Shown in pieces: positions 38,146 through 49,312 of a stretch of 64,000 nucleotides of DNA. The stretch lies in NCBI GenBank assembly GCA_011319805.1, contig SJRY01000293.1:310001-374000 (forward strand), written 5' to 3'. The position numbers were made by a program, and so were the translations under genes. A model generated the notes under the pieces. That model was given only the letters and a program-made list of their open reading frames with translations, did not search any database and was not told the DNA's origin. The first letter of the stretch is position 1. Each line of letters opens with the position of its first letter. Origin of the DNA: Macrocybe gigantea. Its lineage: Eukaryota; Basidiomycota; Agaricomycetes; Agaricales; Callistosporiaceae.

Positions 38146-39769
38146 ATGGCACCAACGACACCAGCAAACCACGATCCCGCGCTCGCACATAACCCCGCGG
38201 CAGCGCCTCAGCAGCCCTCGCAACCCCCCGCCGGACTCACGCAGGGATTCAGCGGCGGGGAAATCCCTAACCTTCCCATCGGTATTGATGGTGCCCAACT
38301 TATCAACATCCTTCGCAGCATCCCCAATGTGTTCAACAAGGTAAAGATACATTTTCATTTCCCTCTTTTTTTTTTTTCTTTCTGGCTCGTTCTTCGACCG
38401 ATGTCGGCCCTCTATCGATGAGTCCCCTTCGTGTCCTCGTATATCTGCATCAGATTTTTCTACACGTGACTGTGTCGCGTTTTCATGCCCAGCACGAGCG
38501 CGACGAGGTCAGTCACGGGGAGGGCGAAAGGGACGGGACCAGCACGCCTCTCTTTGTTTGCATCTGCATCCGTCGCCGTCGACTCGTGCACTCACAGAAC
38601 ACCTCTCTCGTTCTCCCATCCAGCTGACCGAACAGGGCAACCTCAAGGAAGATGCTGCCCAGACGCTATCGAACCTCTCCCAAGCCCCCTATCAGCACCA
38701 GCTGCCAGTGCAGCAGCACCCATATCCAGGCCCGCCGCCCACCGCAGGACTTCCAGGCATAAATGACCCCGGTCCGTCCTCACACCCGCGGGGCCCGCCG
38801 AATCTCGGGCAGCTCTCCTCCGTCGCGTTGTCCGCCGCACCTGCAGCTGCTGGCGCCCCCGGTGGCGCGAGGGCCCAACCGCACCCGGGCCAGCTTCCAG
38901 GCCAGGGTGGCCCTCAGGAGATGGGAGAGGGCAGCGAGGAGCAGCAGCGCGCCGCTGCTGTTGCGGCGGCGCAGGCCGCCAGCGGCAGTGGAGCAGGGAA
39001 GGAAGGAGCCGGAGGCTCACCTTCTGCGTCTACGGGTACGACGACGCGGCGCGGCGGACGGAGCGCGACGATGGGCAGCGATGAATGGAGTAGGCAGCGT
39101 AAAGACAATCATGTACGTCTGTTCTTTTTCTTCCCGTTCCTGGATGATTGATGGAGTGCTCACAGAAAGAAGTGGAGCGTCGACGCCGCGGGAACATAAA
39201 CGAAGGAATCAACGAGCTCGGGCGGATAGTGCCAAACGGGTCAGGAGAGAAGGCCAAGGGCGCCATCCTGGCACGCGCGGTGCAGTACATCCACCATCTG
39301 AAGGAGAACGAGGCACGCAACATTGAAAAGTGGACGCTGGAGAAGCTGCTCATGGATCAGGCGATGGGGGATTGCAGACGCAGCTGGAGGAGCTCAAGCG
39401 GTTGTGGGAAGAAGAGCGCATGGCGCGCCAGAGGGCGGAGAGCGAGCTCGAGGTGCTCAAGGGAGTGCACGCCGCCGCCGCTGCGGTGGTCTCTGCCAAC
39501 CCGGGCCCGTCGGGCTCTGCTGCGCCTGCAACTACCGCCTCCGGAGCAGCACCGCAATTGTCCACGTCGTCTGCAGCGCAAGGACATCAGAAAGCTTCTC
39601 CGACCGGGGGAACGCGTCACAGGCTTCGCCGATACAAGCAGATGCGGGCGGCAAAGTGGAGAACGAGGGCCCGTTGAAGCGTCCTGCGGATGGGACGCCG
39701 TCAGAGGTCTCTGCAGCCGCAGGTGCGGGAGAGAGCGATCGGGATGGAAAGAGACAGAGGACGGAGTGA
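38146..39769 (+). CDS. bHLH transcription factor, CBF1/USF-like
   Basis: Nuclear E-box (CACGTG) binding factor. Start ATG 38146 (MAPTTPANHDPALAHNPAAA). An Ala/Pro/Gln/Gly-rich N-terminus leads to SRQRKDNHKEVERRRRGNI, with the His, Glu and Arg of class-B basic regions; then NEGINELGRIVP, the loop NGSGEKAKGAI, helix 2 LARAVQYIHHLKENEARN, and a leucine-zipper-like coil (LQTQLEELKRLWEEERMARQ). The tail is Ala/Ser-rich and ends SDRDGKRQRTE. A 15-base exon (CACGAGCGCGACGAG, near 38492-38506) may lie inside the first long intron. Two G5 runs, 39366-39370 and 39606-39610, each appear one G short: adding one base restores the coil and the tail. By homology with CBF1 it may control methionine or lipid genes; that is inference. 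Confidence 0.9.
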
Positions 39770-40140
39770 AGGGACGGGGGTCTGAGTGAGCCTTTTGTCT
39801 CTTCCATCCTTTTCTCTATTTTTCTGTGCCAACCCATCGATCAGTGTATCCATCCCCTTCTGTGAAGCTCCTGCAATGTTTTCTTGTCTGTTCGATTTTG
39901 ACGTGTACTTTTCTTTTTTTTTTCTCATCCTTTTGTCAGCTGGTCGATATGACCCTTTTTTCTTTTTTTCAAAGTAATGTCCATGGAACGTGTAAATATA
40001 TTTATGAGAACGACCTCGTTTCTGACCTGTACCGTGATATCCGTGGAGCAGAGTAACAACGGGGAGGGAGAAATTCCAATGCATTACATGGGAAATGTAA
40101 TTACATGAACGCGGAAGCAAAAAGGGAAGCGAGCAAAGCG
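39770..40140. other. Convergent intergenic region
   Basis: The bHLH gene (plus) and the BAP31-like gene (minus) end toward each other over 371 bases. T-rich tracts (39909-39922, 39956-39969) look like 3' UTR sequence. No gene seen. Confidence 0.5.
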
Positions 40141-41083
40141 TCAGTCGGTACGCTTGTTGCTGACGCTTCCGGTGGCCTCGTTGTACTTTGTCGCAAGTCT
40201 GTCGAATTCGGCTGCTTGTTGTGATGCCTGTTTCTTGAGAGTTTCTGTTCAGAGGCAGAGACGATGATTAGGGTGGCGATAGATAAGAAATGGCGCGGGC
40301 TCACCGAAATCGCGATCTTTCGCTTGCAGTTCGGCGAGCTGTTTCTTGAGCGCCGCTATCTGCTTGTTCGCGTCTTCTGTTTGTGCGCCGGATCCGCGGG
40401 ACAGGGCGGCGGTCTCTTTCTTGAGCTTGGCGTACTGCTCCTGGGAGTGGATGAGGTCGAGCGTGATGTAGAACGTGCGTGTGAGCACGAGCGAGAGGAA
40501 GAGCGTGAATCCGGTCAGGTACGTGTTCCTCTGCGCGCTGTCAGACAGGCAGTTGAGAGAACGTCGTGGTCGTGTTCTGGATCGGGGGGCGGACACGTAC
40601 TAGAATTTCCTCGCGGCGAGGTTGGTCTCGGTCCTGAGGTCTCCGAGGGGTCTTTCACCGGTCTTTGCGAGTTCTGCTTCGGCGGTGATGCGGTACATGC
40701 GCTGGAGGGCGTCCACGAAGAGGATTCCTACGAATCTGGGGGTGTGCGAGGCGAGGCGAGGAGAGTCAGTTGGACGACATGACACGTGGTTTGTGCTCGT
40801 ACATGAAAGATATCTTGAGCGCGTAGGCGACCTTGGCGATGGCGGGGGATTCTGAGAGAAAGGTGAAGAGTTTCTTGCGGATGGTGTGGGGGAGAGGGGC
40901 GACGAGGAGGCAGAAGGTGGCCATCTGGTGGTGTAGGAGTCAGAGCAGCGCTGCGGAGAAGATGAACATGGCTCGAGTGCACCTCTGCGGCCAGGAGCAT
41001 GAATGTGAGAGAATAGCTGTAACATGACGAGTGTGAGTGCCAGTGTGGATAAGAAATCGAAAAGAGACAGACTAGATCGTCAT
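40141..41083 (-). CDS. BAP31/Yet-type ER membrane protein (copy A)
   Basis: Three-helix ER protein of the BAP31/Yet1-Yet3 family, linked to ER export and quality control of membrane proteins. Exon 1 is ATGACGATCTA (start 41083), splicing to give MTIYYSLTFMLLAAE. Then MATFCLLVAPLPHTIRKKLF, FLSESPAIAKVAYALKISFM, FVGILFVDALQRMYRITAEA, RTETNLAARKFYAQRNTYL, TGFTLFLSLVLTRTFYITL and DLIHSQEQYAKLKKETAAL, followed by a cytosolic coiled coil (KQIAALKKQLAELQAKDRD) and the end SVSNKRTD. Every intron joins in phase; intact. The terminal KRTD is only loosely dilysine-like. A second, altered copy lies directly upstream at 41223-42024. Confidence 0.9.
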
Positions 41084-41222
41084 CGTTCTTCAAAGAGCGG
41101 ATTCAAAAATACAAGAACAAAAAGAAAACGGCGCATGACGTATCTGCCTTTGGTCCTATTTGGCACATCCGTGATTTACATGTGTACGCTAAGTCTTTGA
41201 CCTCGTCTCGTATTGATCACCG

Positions 41223-42024
41223 TCACCTGTCCGTCCACGCCGCGATCTTCTTCGTCATTCTCTTCAGCCTGTTTTCTTTGGGGGACCGTACCCAAGGACT
41301 GAAGCTGAAGTGCGATGAGCAAATCAAGTCTGGGGGAAAAAACGCATTCGAGGGGGCGCTCGCCTGTCTCTTGAGCTTGGCATACCGTTCCGTCGTGCGG
41401 ATGAGGTTGAGGGCGATAGAGAATGTGCGGATGCGCACGATCGAGAGGAAAAGTGTGAAACCTGTCAGGCACATGTTCCTCTGAGCGCTGTGATCGCAGC
41501 TCAGATCGCATGTCTGCGCTGGCATTGGCGCGTGCTGGATACATACTGATATTTCATGGCCATGAGGTTGGCTTCGGTTCTGGTATCGCTAGACTTTCGG
41601 AGCTCGGATGTAGCGTCGTACAAGTCGTACAGTGCACCAAGAAGAGGATGGCGACGTATCTGAGAGTGGGGTTGTGGTCAGCTGAATTGATTTGATACAT
41701 GTCTTTTTTTTAAAATTCCCTCGCACAGGTAGCATGCCTTTAAGATGTAGGCAAACACGGTGACGATGGGCGACATTGACATGAAATAAAAGATCTTCTT
41801 GCGGATAGCATATGGAAAGCGACGATGAGGAAGCAAAGAGAGATAATCTGCGAAAAGCGCGTCGGTGCTGCTGCGGAGAGGGAAAGTAGAGGTTGGAATG
41901 GCACACCTCTTCTACCAGTAACACGAAAGCGAACGAGTATCTGTCATGGCTGTAAACCAGAGTCGGTAAACGACGGAACAAATTTAAAAAAAAAAAATGG
42001 AAAAAAGACAGACTAGATCGACAT
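41223..42024 (-). CDS. BAP31/Yet-type paralogue (copy B), diverged or decaying
   Basis: Tandem duplicate of the neighbouring gene, same strand, 139 bases apart. The first exon has the same form (ATGTCGATCTA, donor gtctgt), giving MSIYHDRYSFAFVLLVEE. Then IISLCFLIVAFPYAIRKKIF, YFMSMSPIVTVFAYILKA, YVAILFL, ALYDLYDATSELRKSSDTR, TEANLMAMKY, AQRNMCLTGFTLFLSIVRIR and IALNLIRTTERYAKLKRQ. A frame break lies near 41634-41642 (one base missing between ILFL and GALYDLYD). The long C-terminal coiled coil of copy A is absent; after KLKRQ the frame continues for about 50 unrelated residues. It is either a shortened paralogue or a gene in decay. Confidence 0.75.
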
Positions 42025-42147
42025 GATCGACTAGATAGAGGAGATCCAGGCGCGTGACGTCACAGCACCCACATATTTAGCTTGCGACCACATGCAGCAC
42101 CGGCAACAAGTGATCATGGCGCAATCACTTCCTTCGACACATCCACC

Positions 42148-44579
42148 ATGAAAGCCGAAAAGACATCTCTCTCCGTCCTGCCTCGCACTAGTCGGGTCAG
42201 TCCGACGCCAGACACTGCACCCAGGAGAAAAGGCTACCCGCTCCTTCTCGCATCGCTCGTGCTGTTCTACGCTCTGTACTGCATAGCACGCGTCGTCGCG
42301 CCTTATACTTGCTTTTTCCACGGACAAAGCCGTGAGAAGAGGCCGTCGCCGTGCACTCAGGTGGATGTCCTGCAGCCGCAAAGCAACGCGGAGCTCTGGG
42401 CCCAGCTCGGCGATACCTTTGGGACGCAGGCGTTCAAGCTTCGCGCCGTCGATTGGCTTGCAGGCGCCGTCAGGATTCCGCAAGTTGTCCACGTATGCTG
42501 ATGCTCCTTTGCGTGCTCACGAGTCGGCGTAGCACCGAATCTTACGACGATATTGGGCCTGTCGGCGAGGACGATCGCTGGAAAGTGTTCGATTCGTTCC
42601 ACGACTATCTTTCAAAGGCATTCCCTAGAGTGTATGCGCTTTTTTCAAGTCCAGATCCAGCTAGGTCTGATGCTTCGTGGTTGACAAGCCATGCTTCTCT
42701 GGAGCTTACCAAAGTGAACACCTATGGACTGCTCTATGTTTGGAATGGTTCAGACTCGTCATTAAAACCTGTTCTGCTGGCTGCACACCAAGGTCAGTCT
42801 ACGCCTTTTACCATCAGCGATCAGTCTCAGCAATGCAATAATTATCAGATGTCGTGCCAGTCGATCCTCAAACCCTCGACAAATGGGAGCATGGGCCCTA
42901 TACAGGCCACTATGATGGTAAAAAAATCGACTATGATAATTGAGATACATCCATCTCATAATCTCTAGGCACCTACATCTGGGGCAGAGGAAGCGCTGAC
43001 GACAAAAGCGGTCTAATCGGCATTCTGCAAGTCAAAGTGCCAGTGTCGGCGATTCGATATTGATGGCCACTAATATCAGGTCCACTGCGGAATCGTTGTT
43101 GGAAAAAGGCTTCAGACCCACCCGATCCCTGGTCTTTGCTTTCGGATTCGATGAAGAGATCAGTGGACTACATGTCAGCTCCGTTCTCTCACGTATGCAG
43201 GTTTGTCCTGAATCGGTTTCTTTGCTACAGGGTGCGCGGTTCTTGGCACAGGCGCTGTTGAACAAGTTTGGAGAAGATGGTTTTGCCTTTATCATTGATG
43301 AAGGAGGCAAGTCCGTATTTCAGTCGTTGCCATAGTCTTCATAATTTGCATCTAGGAGGATTCAACGAGCAGTACGGAACCGTCGTTGCTACTCCTGGTA
43401 TTGCGGAAAAGGGACACCTAGATGTCCGGATTCAAGTCACAGCACCGGGCGGTCATTCCAGCATACCTCCCAGGCATACCGTATGACTACCTTTCGTCCA
43501 TGTATAAGAGAATATTTGACCTGTCTCCAGAGCATTGGCATCCTCTCGCATTTAATAGTGCAAATGGAACTACACCCATTCAAAGCTCGTCTGGTATGTC
43601 CCCAAAAGTGCTTATGACAGATCCTGACCTGAAGGTCATAGTCCCGGCAGGACCCTCTGTATCGCACAATGCAATGTCTCGCTGAGCATGGGAAAGCCAT
43701 TCCGTTCGGCTTCCGTCGTCTCATCAGATACTCGACTTGGTCGAACAAGGCCCTTCGTATACTAGAGAGAAGCTTGTTTAGAAACCCTACGTACAAGAGT
43801 CTAGTGGGCACGACTCAGGCCGCTGATCTTATACAAGGAGGGGTCAAAGTCAACGCCCTGCCTGAGGAAGCGTATGCAGTGGTGAACCACCGAATTTCCA
43901 TTCACAGGTGCATTATAACTGTGCAACTATGAAACTAGAGTTTGACGGTACTATCCCGTAGTTCCGTCAAGGAAACTATGCAGCACGATGCCACCGTCCT
44001 GCACCACCTTGCACACCGTTTCAATTTGACGTATAACGCGTTCGGGACCCAGTTTTCCACCAATGACGCGGCGACAGCGAGCGGGACGCTGACGCTGAGC
44101 GATGCCTTCGGCACGGCCCTGGAGCCCGCACCTGTCACACCGACCAATGAAGACGCGGCGCCGTATCAGCTGCTGGCGGGAACGATCAAGGCCACGTACA
44201 ATGCCCATCGATCGCTAAGTGGCAAAGACACGATTGTGGTCGCACCTGGTATGCCAGGAGGGAATACAGGTGAGAATCGTCGATTCATATGCGGCGTGAC
44301 GTCAAGATTCTGAAATGACTCCGGTTTTCAAAGATACGAAATATTATTGGAAGCTGTCGAAGCATATCTTTAGGTACAACCATAAGAATGCGGGCAATGC
44401 GACGGGAGGCCTAATGGGCGGCGTGCATACCGTGAACGAACGTGAGTGTTTTATTTTCGTTCCATCACTAGGTGTTCACGCCTGCGTCTTTGACAGATAT
44501 TGCTAGCGATACATTCGTGGAGATGATACGGTTTTTTACGACCCTGATTCTGAACGCGGATGAGTCAAAGGCTCTATAA
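42148..44579 (+). CDS. Vacuolar carboxypeptidase S (M20 metallopeptidase)
   Basis: Zinc carboxypeptidase of the CPS1 type, releasing C-terminal residues from short peptides in the vacuole. A short cytosolic N-terminus precedes one membrane anchor (YPLLLASLVLFYALYCIARV). Then AVDWLAGAVRIPTESYDDIG, KVNTYGLLYVWNGSDSS, metal ligands in AAHQDVVPVDPQTLDKW and TYIWGRGSADDKSGLIGIL, the catalytic pair in FAFGFDEEISGLHGARF, FIIDEGGGFNEQYGTVVATP, TAPGGHSSIPPRHT, LVGTTQAADLIQGGVKVNAL, LSDAFGTALEPAPVTPT, IKATYNAHRSLSGKDTIVVA and GGVHTVNEHIASDTFVEMI. Three introns have GC donors (42480-42532, 43027-43079, 43307-43355). All exons join in phase and no frame break was found. Confidence 0.93.
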
Positions 44580-45462
44580 CTTTGAGATGATGCAGCAAGC
44601 TCTCGTGCGAGATTGTGCATTTACCTTCTTGATATTGAATCTTAGGATTGCTCTCGTCTCTGTACACATAAGGATCAAGAGTGGCGAATCGAAACGCGAT
44701 GTTCCTCGAGTTCAGTCGGATTGAAAAAAACGACCAAGGAGCTTCCTATCTGTGCATTTCCTTGTAGAGTCACTACGCCGCTTTCAACCTCCTCAGCTCC
44801 GTCGTTTCAAGGTCAGGGACGCATTGGCATGTCAACTATGTACTCCCTCTGCTATGCCTGTCGACGTCGCGACTGCTTGTTCTTACCAGTGCGGCTCAAG
44901 TACGTTGTCAATCTTTATGAAAGAAATCGGTCGGCTTGTTTGAATATGTGATACGTCCTCGGAGAGCGTCGTCATCATATCGCAGATTATTCCGCTCGCT
45001 GGCCCTGAGGTGTACAGTATCATAATACATTCTTTCTCTTCGCTAAACCATCTTCTGCTCGTCTGTCAGTCCTAAAGTCCATGCAAAGTGCAATATTGTT
45101 ACAATGGTATTGGGCATACTACTACAATGATAACTATCCTAAGTGCGCCTCTGACGCTGGACAGGACAGCGCTATAGATACAATACATAAATGATAAATA
45201 AGTTTACTGCGTATGTAGATCTGTCCGAGTCCGAGGCCTAGAAGAACTAGTTGAAAAAAAAAATCGAAAACAGGGCACCTTTGTAGGTGAAGGACATATG
45301 AGTGCTGTGAAAGGTATTCTAGGTATTTTGAAGGGTCCCGTTCGGCTGTCCGTTTCGTCGTTGAGAATGCGTATAGAGCTGTGATGAAGGAGTGATGGGT
45401 AGGAGTTATTGTTGGAGAGGAAATGAGGGCAGCGAGGAACTAGAACTTCGCTGTGTTAGCGG
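44580..45462. other. Convergent intergenic region
   Basis: About 880 bases between the carboxypeptidase (plus) and a minus-strand coiled-coil gene. No gene recognised; the part from 45.0 to 45.3 kb is AT-rich and probably 3' flanking DNA. Confidence 0.45.
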
Positions 45463-47784
45463 TCATTTTTGTACCTCAATCTGGGCTGCGTTGATCGAAC
45501 GTCGAAGGGCCTCCAGCTCTTTCTGCAAGGCCAATGCACGAAGTCGCTCTTCTTCGGCTCTGCGACGCTCTCCTTCGGCTCTGGACGCTCTTCTGCAGCT
45601 CGGCGTTCTTCTTGCTCAAGCTTTGCGCTCTTCAGCTTTTTCTTCAGCTCTGCGGCGTTCCTCTTCAAGTTCAAGTTCCTTGGCTTCAGCTTTTTCTTCC
45701 GCTTTCCGACGTTCTTCGTGTTCTTCGTCAGCGCGCCTAAGAGCTTGCTCTGTCTGTGCATCAGCCTTCGCTAATTGTTGGGCTGTTTCCTCGAGAACTT
45801 CTTCTCTTGCGGCCTGGCGCTGCCCCTCTAACGTGCGACGATTTTTTTCTTCAGCCTTGTTGACCTGCAAGAAATACACAGGTCAGTTTTCCAAACTTCG
45901 CGCCGAAAGGTGGTAGAAGTTGTACCGAATCTTCGAACTGTAGCACAAACTTATTGAACGATTCTTCCAACTGCGTAAATTCCCTTTGCTTTTGATCATA
46001 TACAGGGACAAATCCCCAATGTCCTGGGAGCCGATGCGTCTTAGGACTCGTCTTTTCTTCCGGTGTAAAAGAAAAATTATCCGAGTCGCCTTCAGGCGCA
46101 ACGGGTCCATCGAATACATGGTAGTTCCCTTCTCCCACCATGTACTGCAAGAGGTAGCATATGCAGGCCACGTACCAGTAGCATTGGTGTAGCCATAGTT
46201 TGTAGAAGGGGTCGAGCTGGTGTGCTGCCATGCATGCCAGGACGACTTTCCATAGAGGTGGACTGTGGCCATCTTCAAATTCCATGCACTGAACGGTGCA
46301 TTCTTCCAGCGTTTTGTCGTCTTCTTTCGGTATATAGGCGATGATCTTGTCGGATGCGAGCGTGTCGACCATAGATGCCAATGAGACGATGCCCGTCAGT
46401 AACAGGCTTGTTCTCAAGAACTTCATGGCTGTCCGAGCGATTGATTTAAGTGATCGCTTGGAATCTGATGAAGATGAAAGGGAGGATTCGGATGAAGGTT
46501 CGGGATCCACCCTTGTCGCATCTTCAGACGACGACACAGACGCCAATTTCGTCGATCCACCCAAGGATGTCATGGGTCCCAGTGAGCCCTGTTCGTCGAC
46601 TTCCTCCAGCACCAGATGCTCCAGAGGGCCATAGGGTGTCGAGCGGTCAGACTGGGTCCATTCCTCTGGAAGAAGAGGCATGCCCGATTCGCGTGCAGGA
46701 TCGGAGGCTGGCGGGTTTTCCGATTCATCGCATGTACCGTCTGCCGACAACGTGGTCTGTAAGCGATCCGCGGACTCAGGAGTATAACCACTGAGGCTGG
46801 ACACCTGGGATGGCACTGCGGCATCGGACCGCGTCGATGAACTGCTAGCGCTAGACTCGTCTGCCACGAGTGTTTTGTCGTTGTTAAATGTCGCGGGTGC
46901 AGATGCGCATCTTCGCTTGAATGGCCCTGATGACCGAAGGCGGGCGAACGATGGCCTCGATGACGATGAGGAGTTTGTGGATTCTTCGGAGGAACTGCTC
47001 GACGCGGACGAAGAAGATGCAAGCGATGCAGTTGAGCGAAGTATTTTGGATAGCTTTCTCCAGAGAGAAGATCTCGATAAGCCGCTCGAGTTGGATGATG
47101 CCGGTGAGGTGGATGGGCTGGGCGATGAAGATTTCGTCGGGGAATCGGAAGCTAAAGAAAGGGAAGGATCCGAGGATTCCTCCGACTCAGATGGAGTTTT
47201 CGAATCTACGGCAGGCGATCCGAGTGGTTGCGACGCGGATGCACTTTTCTCAGACGAGGGATGTTTAGATGACTTCTTCTTTCGCAGTGATTTGGGGATC
47301 GGCTGCAGGAGCCATCAATTGTCGGGAAAGCGACGGCACACAGCGAAAAATTGCTCTCACAACGAGTATGAGTTTCGCCAGTTTCTCCGACTTTTTCAGG
47401 CTCTGTGAGCCAGTCGTGCGCTCGACTTGCATCCTCCGCTCCTCGCCCTCTAGTTCAAACACGAGATATTCGTGTTGACTGGCATTGAAGGCTTTCGCCA
47501 AGGAAACTCTCTTGACAAGAGTTTTCATCAATCGAGCCCTAAACGGTTCATAACCCAAGAGTCCTGAGACATGTGCGAAATACGTCGTCACTGAGATGGA
47601 GTCGGGTGGAAACAATACTTCCATGATGTCTGTCTTGGGCAACACCTGCCTCCGCTGCAAAAGACGCGAAAGGGCAGAAGAGATGTCGTGGGATGGCAAT
47701 GATGTAGAGGGCAGCATCCTGTAGAACACGAAGCTTATAACGGGAGTGCCGTGAGGTAAAAACGCGTTGATTTGCGATGTAGAT
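45463..47784 (-). CDS. Ser-rich membrane protein with C-terminal coiled coil, unknown function (5' end unresolved)
   Basis: The most upstream exon seen begins after an acceptor at 47785 (STSQINAFLPHGTPVISFVF) and continues LPKTDIMEVLFPPDSISV, HEYLVFELEGEERRMQ and KLAKLILV. An intron then leads in phase to PIPKSLRKKKSSKHP and a very long Ser/Pro-rich stretch to about 46.45 kb. Next come hydrophobic segments (FLRTSLLLTGIVSLASMV; a Tyr/Trp/Cys-rich patch LHQCYWYVACICYLLQYMV), then GHWGFVPVYDQKQREFTQLE. After another in-phase intron (45850-45910 region) the C-terminus is a charged coiled coil (VNKAEEKNRRTLEGQRQAA ... ELEALRRSINAAQIEVQK). Near 45590-45640 the frame changes twice in opposite directions. 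No family recognised. Confidence 0.6.
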
Positions 47785-48857
47785 CTGACAGAAAATGGAA
47801 AAAGTTAACAAGGACCCACTGGTCGCTTAGTCAGCTTTTTTAGCGTCAGTTGGGTATGTTTCTCCTCGTGCAGTCCGCGTTGCGTGCGCGGAAATCAGCT
47901 GACGATATCGGCTGGCTCGAAGCATACACCCCTATCAACCCATACTCTCTTATACCCCATAGGATTCCCCAGTTGCCAAGTAGGTATGGGGAGAACCTGC
48001 ACCATAACCCATAGAGCGCAATCTCACCATGCATATTCGACCATTGGATCAGCGCATTATTTGATGCTTGAGGGCATGATATATATCCAACAGAAGGATG
48101 ACATCGGATTATTCTCAAAAGCACTGAACGGATTGGTCTTGCCCCGATCTCAGAAAGCTTTTGCACTATTGGCGAGAAAACTCCGATTCCAGTGATGATG
48201 GCGCCCAGAGCATGCAAGAGTCTGACGAAAACCATAACGGTTGAGAGGGACATGCGGTCATGTCTGGGTCCTTCGACTTACAATAAGGATTAGACTCTTG
48301 TACGTATAAGCAGGGTGCATGTGTCAACGTCGGCGTCTGTGTAGGCGCATTTGGAAAGCGAAAAAGTCCAGAGACGGGCTCGGGCGATAATGCGTTGGCA
48401 TGTGATCTAGTCAGAGTCCTCTGCCAGTGCTACGTTGCCCGAATGGTGAAAATTGGATTTAACGATTTGCGGAAGGACGAGCAAGGGGTTCCTTCTGTTG
48501 ATGACACCAGGAACTGGACATGGTGTCATTGTCAGTCGGTGTGCGTGTGCGACGTCTGACTGTGGCAGTGTCACGTGAAGGTGGATGTGTGAAATGCGTA
48601 GATGTCGCGTCTTCTCGTCCGGCAGGCACTCTTGCTTTTACCATGGTTGTGTGCCAGAAAGAGTAGCAAGCCACGAAAGCGGAATTACGGCATTTTATAT
48701 ATCGCCACTGATGGCCAAAGGGAAGATGAATACATTGCCGTGCAGTTTTGTGGACTTGAAGGCTAATACTGAGGCGGGGCGGCTAATTATTAATTCTGAG
48801 CCTCAGTGCTGTGAGTCGACATTCCCGAAGTTCTTAGAAACTTGACATCCCTCCCTA
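47785..48857. other. Intergenic with possible missing first exon
   Basis: About 1.1 kb. It should contain the first exon and promoter of the minus-strand gene ending at 45463, and the 3' flank of the next minus-strand gene. Short open frames on both strands show no recognisable domain. Confidence 0.4.
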
Positions 48858-49312
48858 TCACGTCCTACGTCTAACCGCACGGTCTAGCATCCCACCCGTT
48901 AACATGTTACCCAATCCGGTGGCAACCTTGCCGGCGCCGTAAATCAAGCCACCTGCGCTCATCACAACAGCCCCAGCCAGCACAAACGGCGTGCTGATAA
49001 TCAACAGCAAACCCAAACTAACGTCCTCGAGAATCGCATTCCTGACCGACTCTCCGCCTGACTCTCCCGCGTTCTGGAACTGCTCAGCTTTGTCGCGGTA
49101 TTCCCTTTGCCGCTCTGGGTCGGGCTGCAAGTCCCCAACTTTCCTCATCGCCTCAGCGACTTCCACAGCAGCATGCTCGATATCTTCCCGAACTCCGACT
49201 CTCGCAATCCTTCGTATGATCTCGATCGGCTCTGCAGATCGTAGAGTACAACCTTCAAGCGCGACTCGCGCTCCTCGTCGCTGGAGTGGCCGCTTTTGTC
49301 AGAATTAGACAT
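48858..49312 (-). CDS. Small hairpin membrane protein, unknown function
   Basis: Start ATG 49312 (MSNSDKSGHSSDEERESRL), a charged N-terminal half (VVLYDLQSR, then EIIRRIARVGVREDIEHAA, VEVAEAMRKVGDLQPDPERQ, EYRDKAEQFQNAGESGGESV), then one or two closely spaced membrane segments (LEDVSLGLLLIISTPFVLAG, AVVMSAGGLIYGAGKVATGL) and a short basic end. A frame change near 49222-49230 needs one added base to join the halves. The Gly/Ala-rich hydrophobic hairpin resembles membrane-inserting or lipid-droplet proteins, but no family is recognised. Length after correction is about 150 residues. Confidence 0.6.

Noticed and set aside
38643..39020. 125-codon Arg/Pro-rich minus-strand frame
   Set aside because: Shadow of the GC-rich Ala/Gly/Pro part of the bHLH gene.
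46875..47408. 177-codon acidic plus-strand frame
   Set aside because: Antisense of the Ser-rich stretch of the minus-strand gene; Ser codons read backwards give Asp/Glu/Arg.
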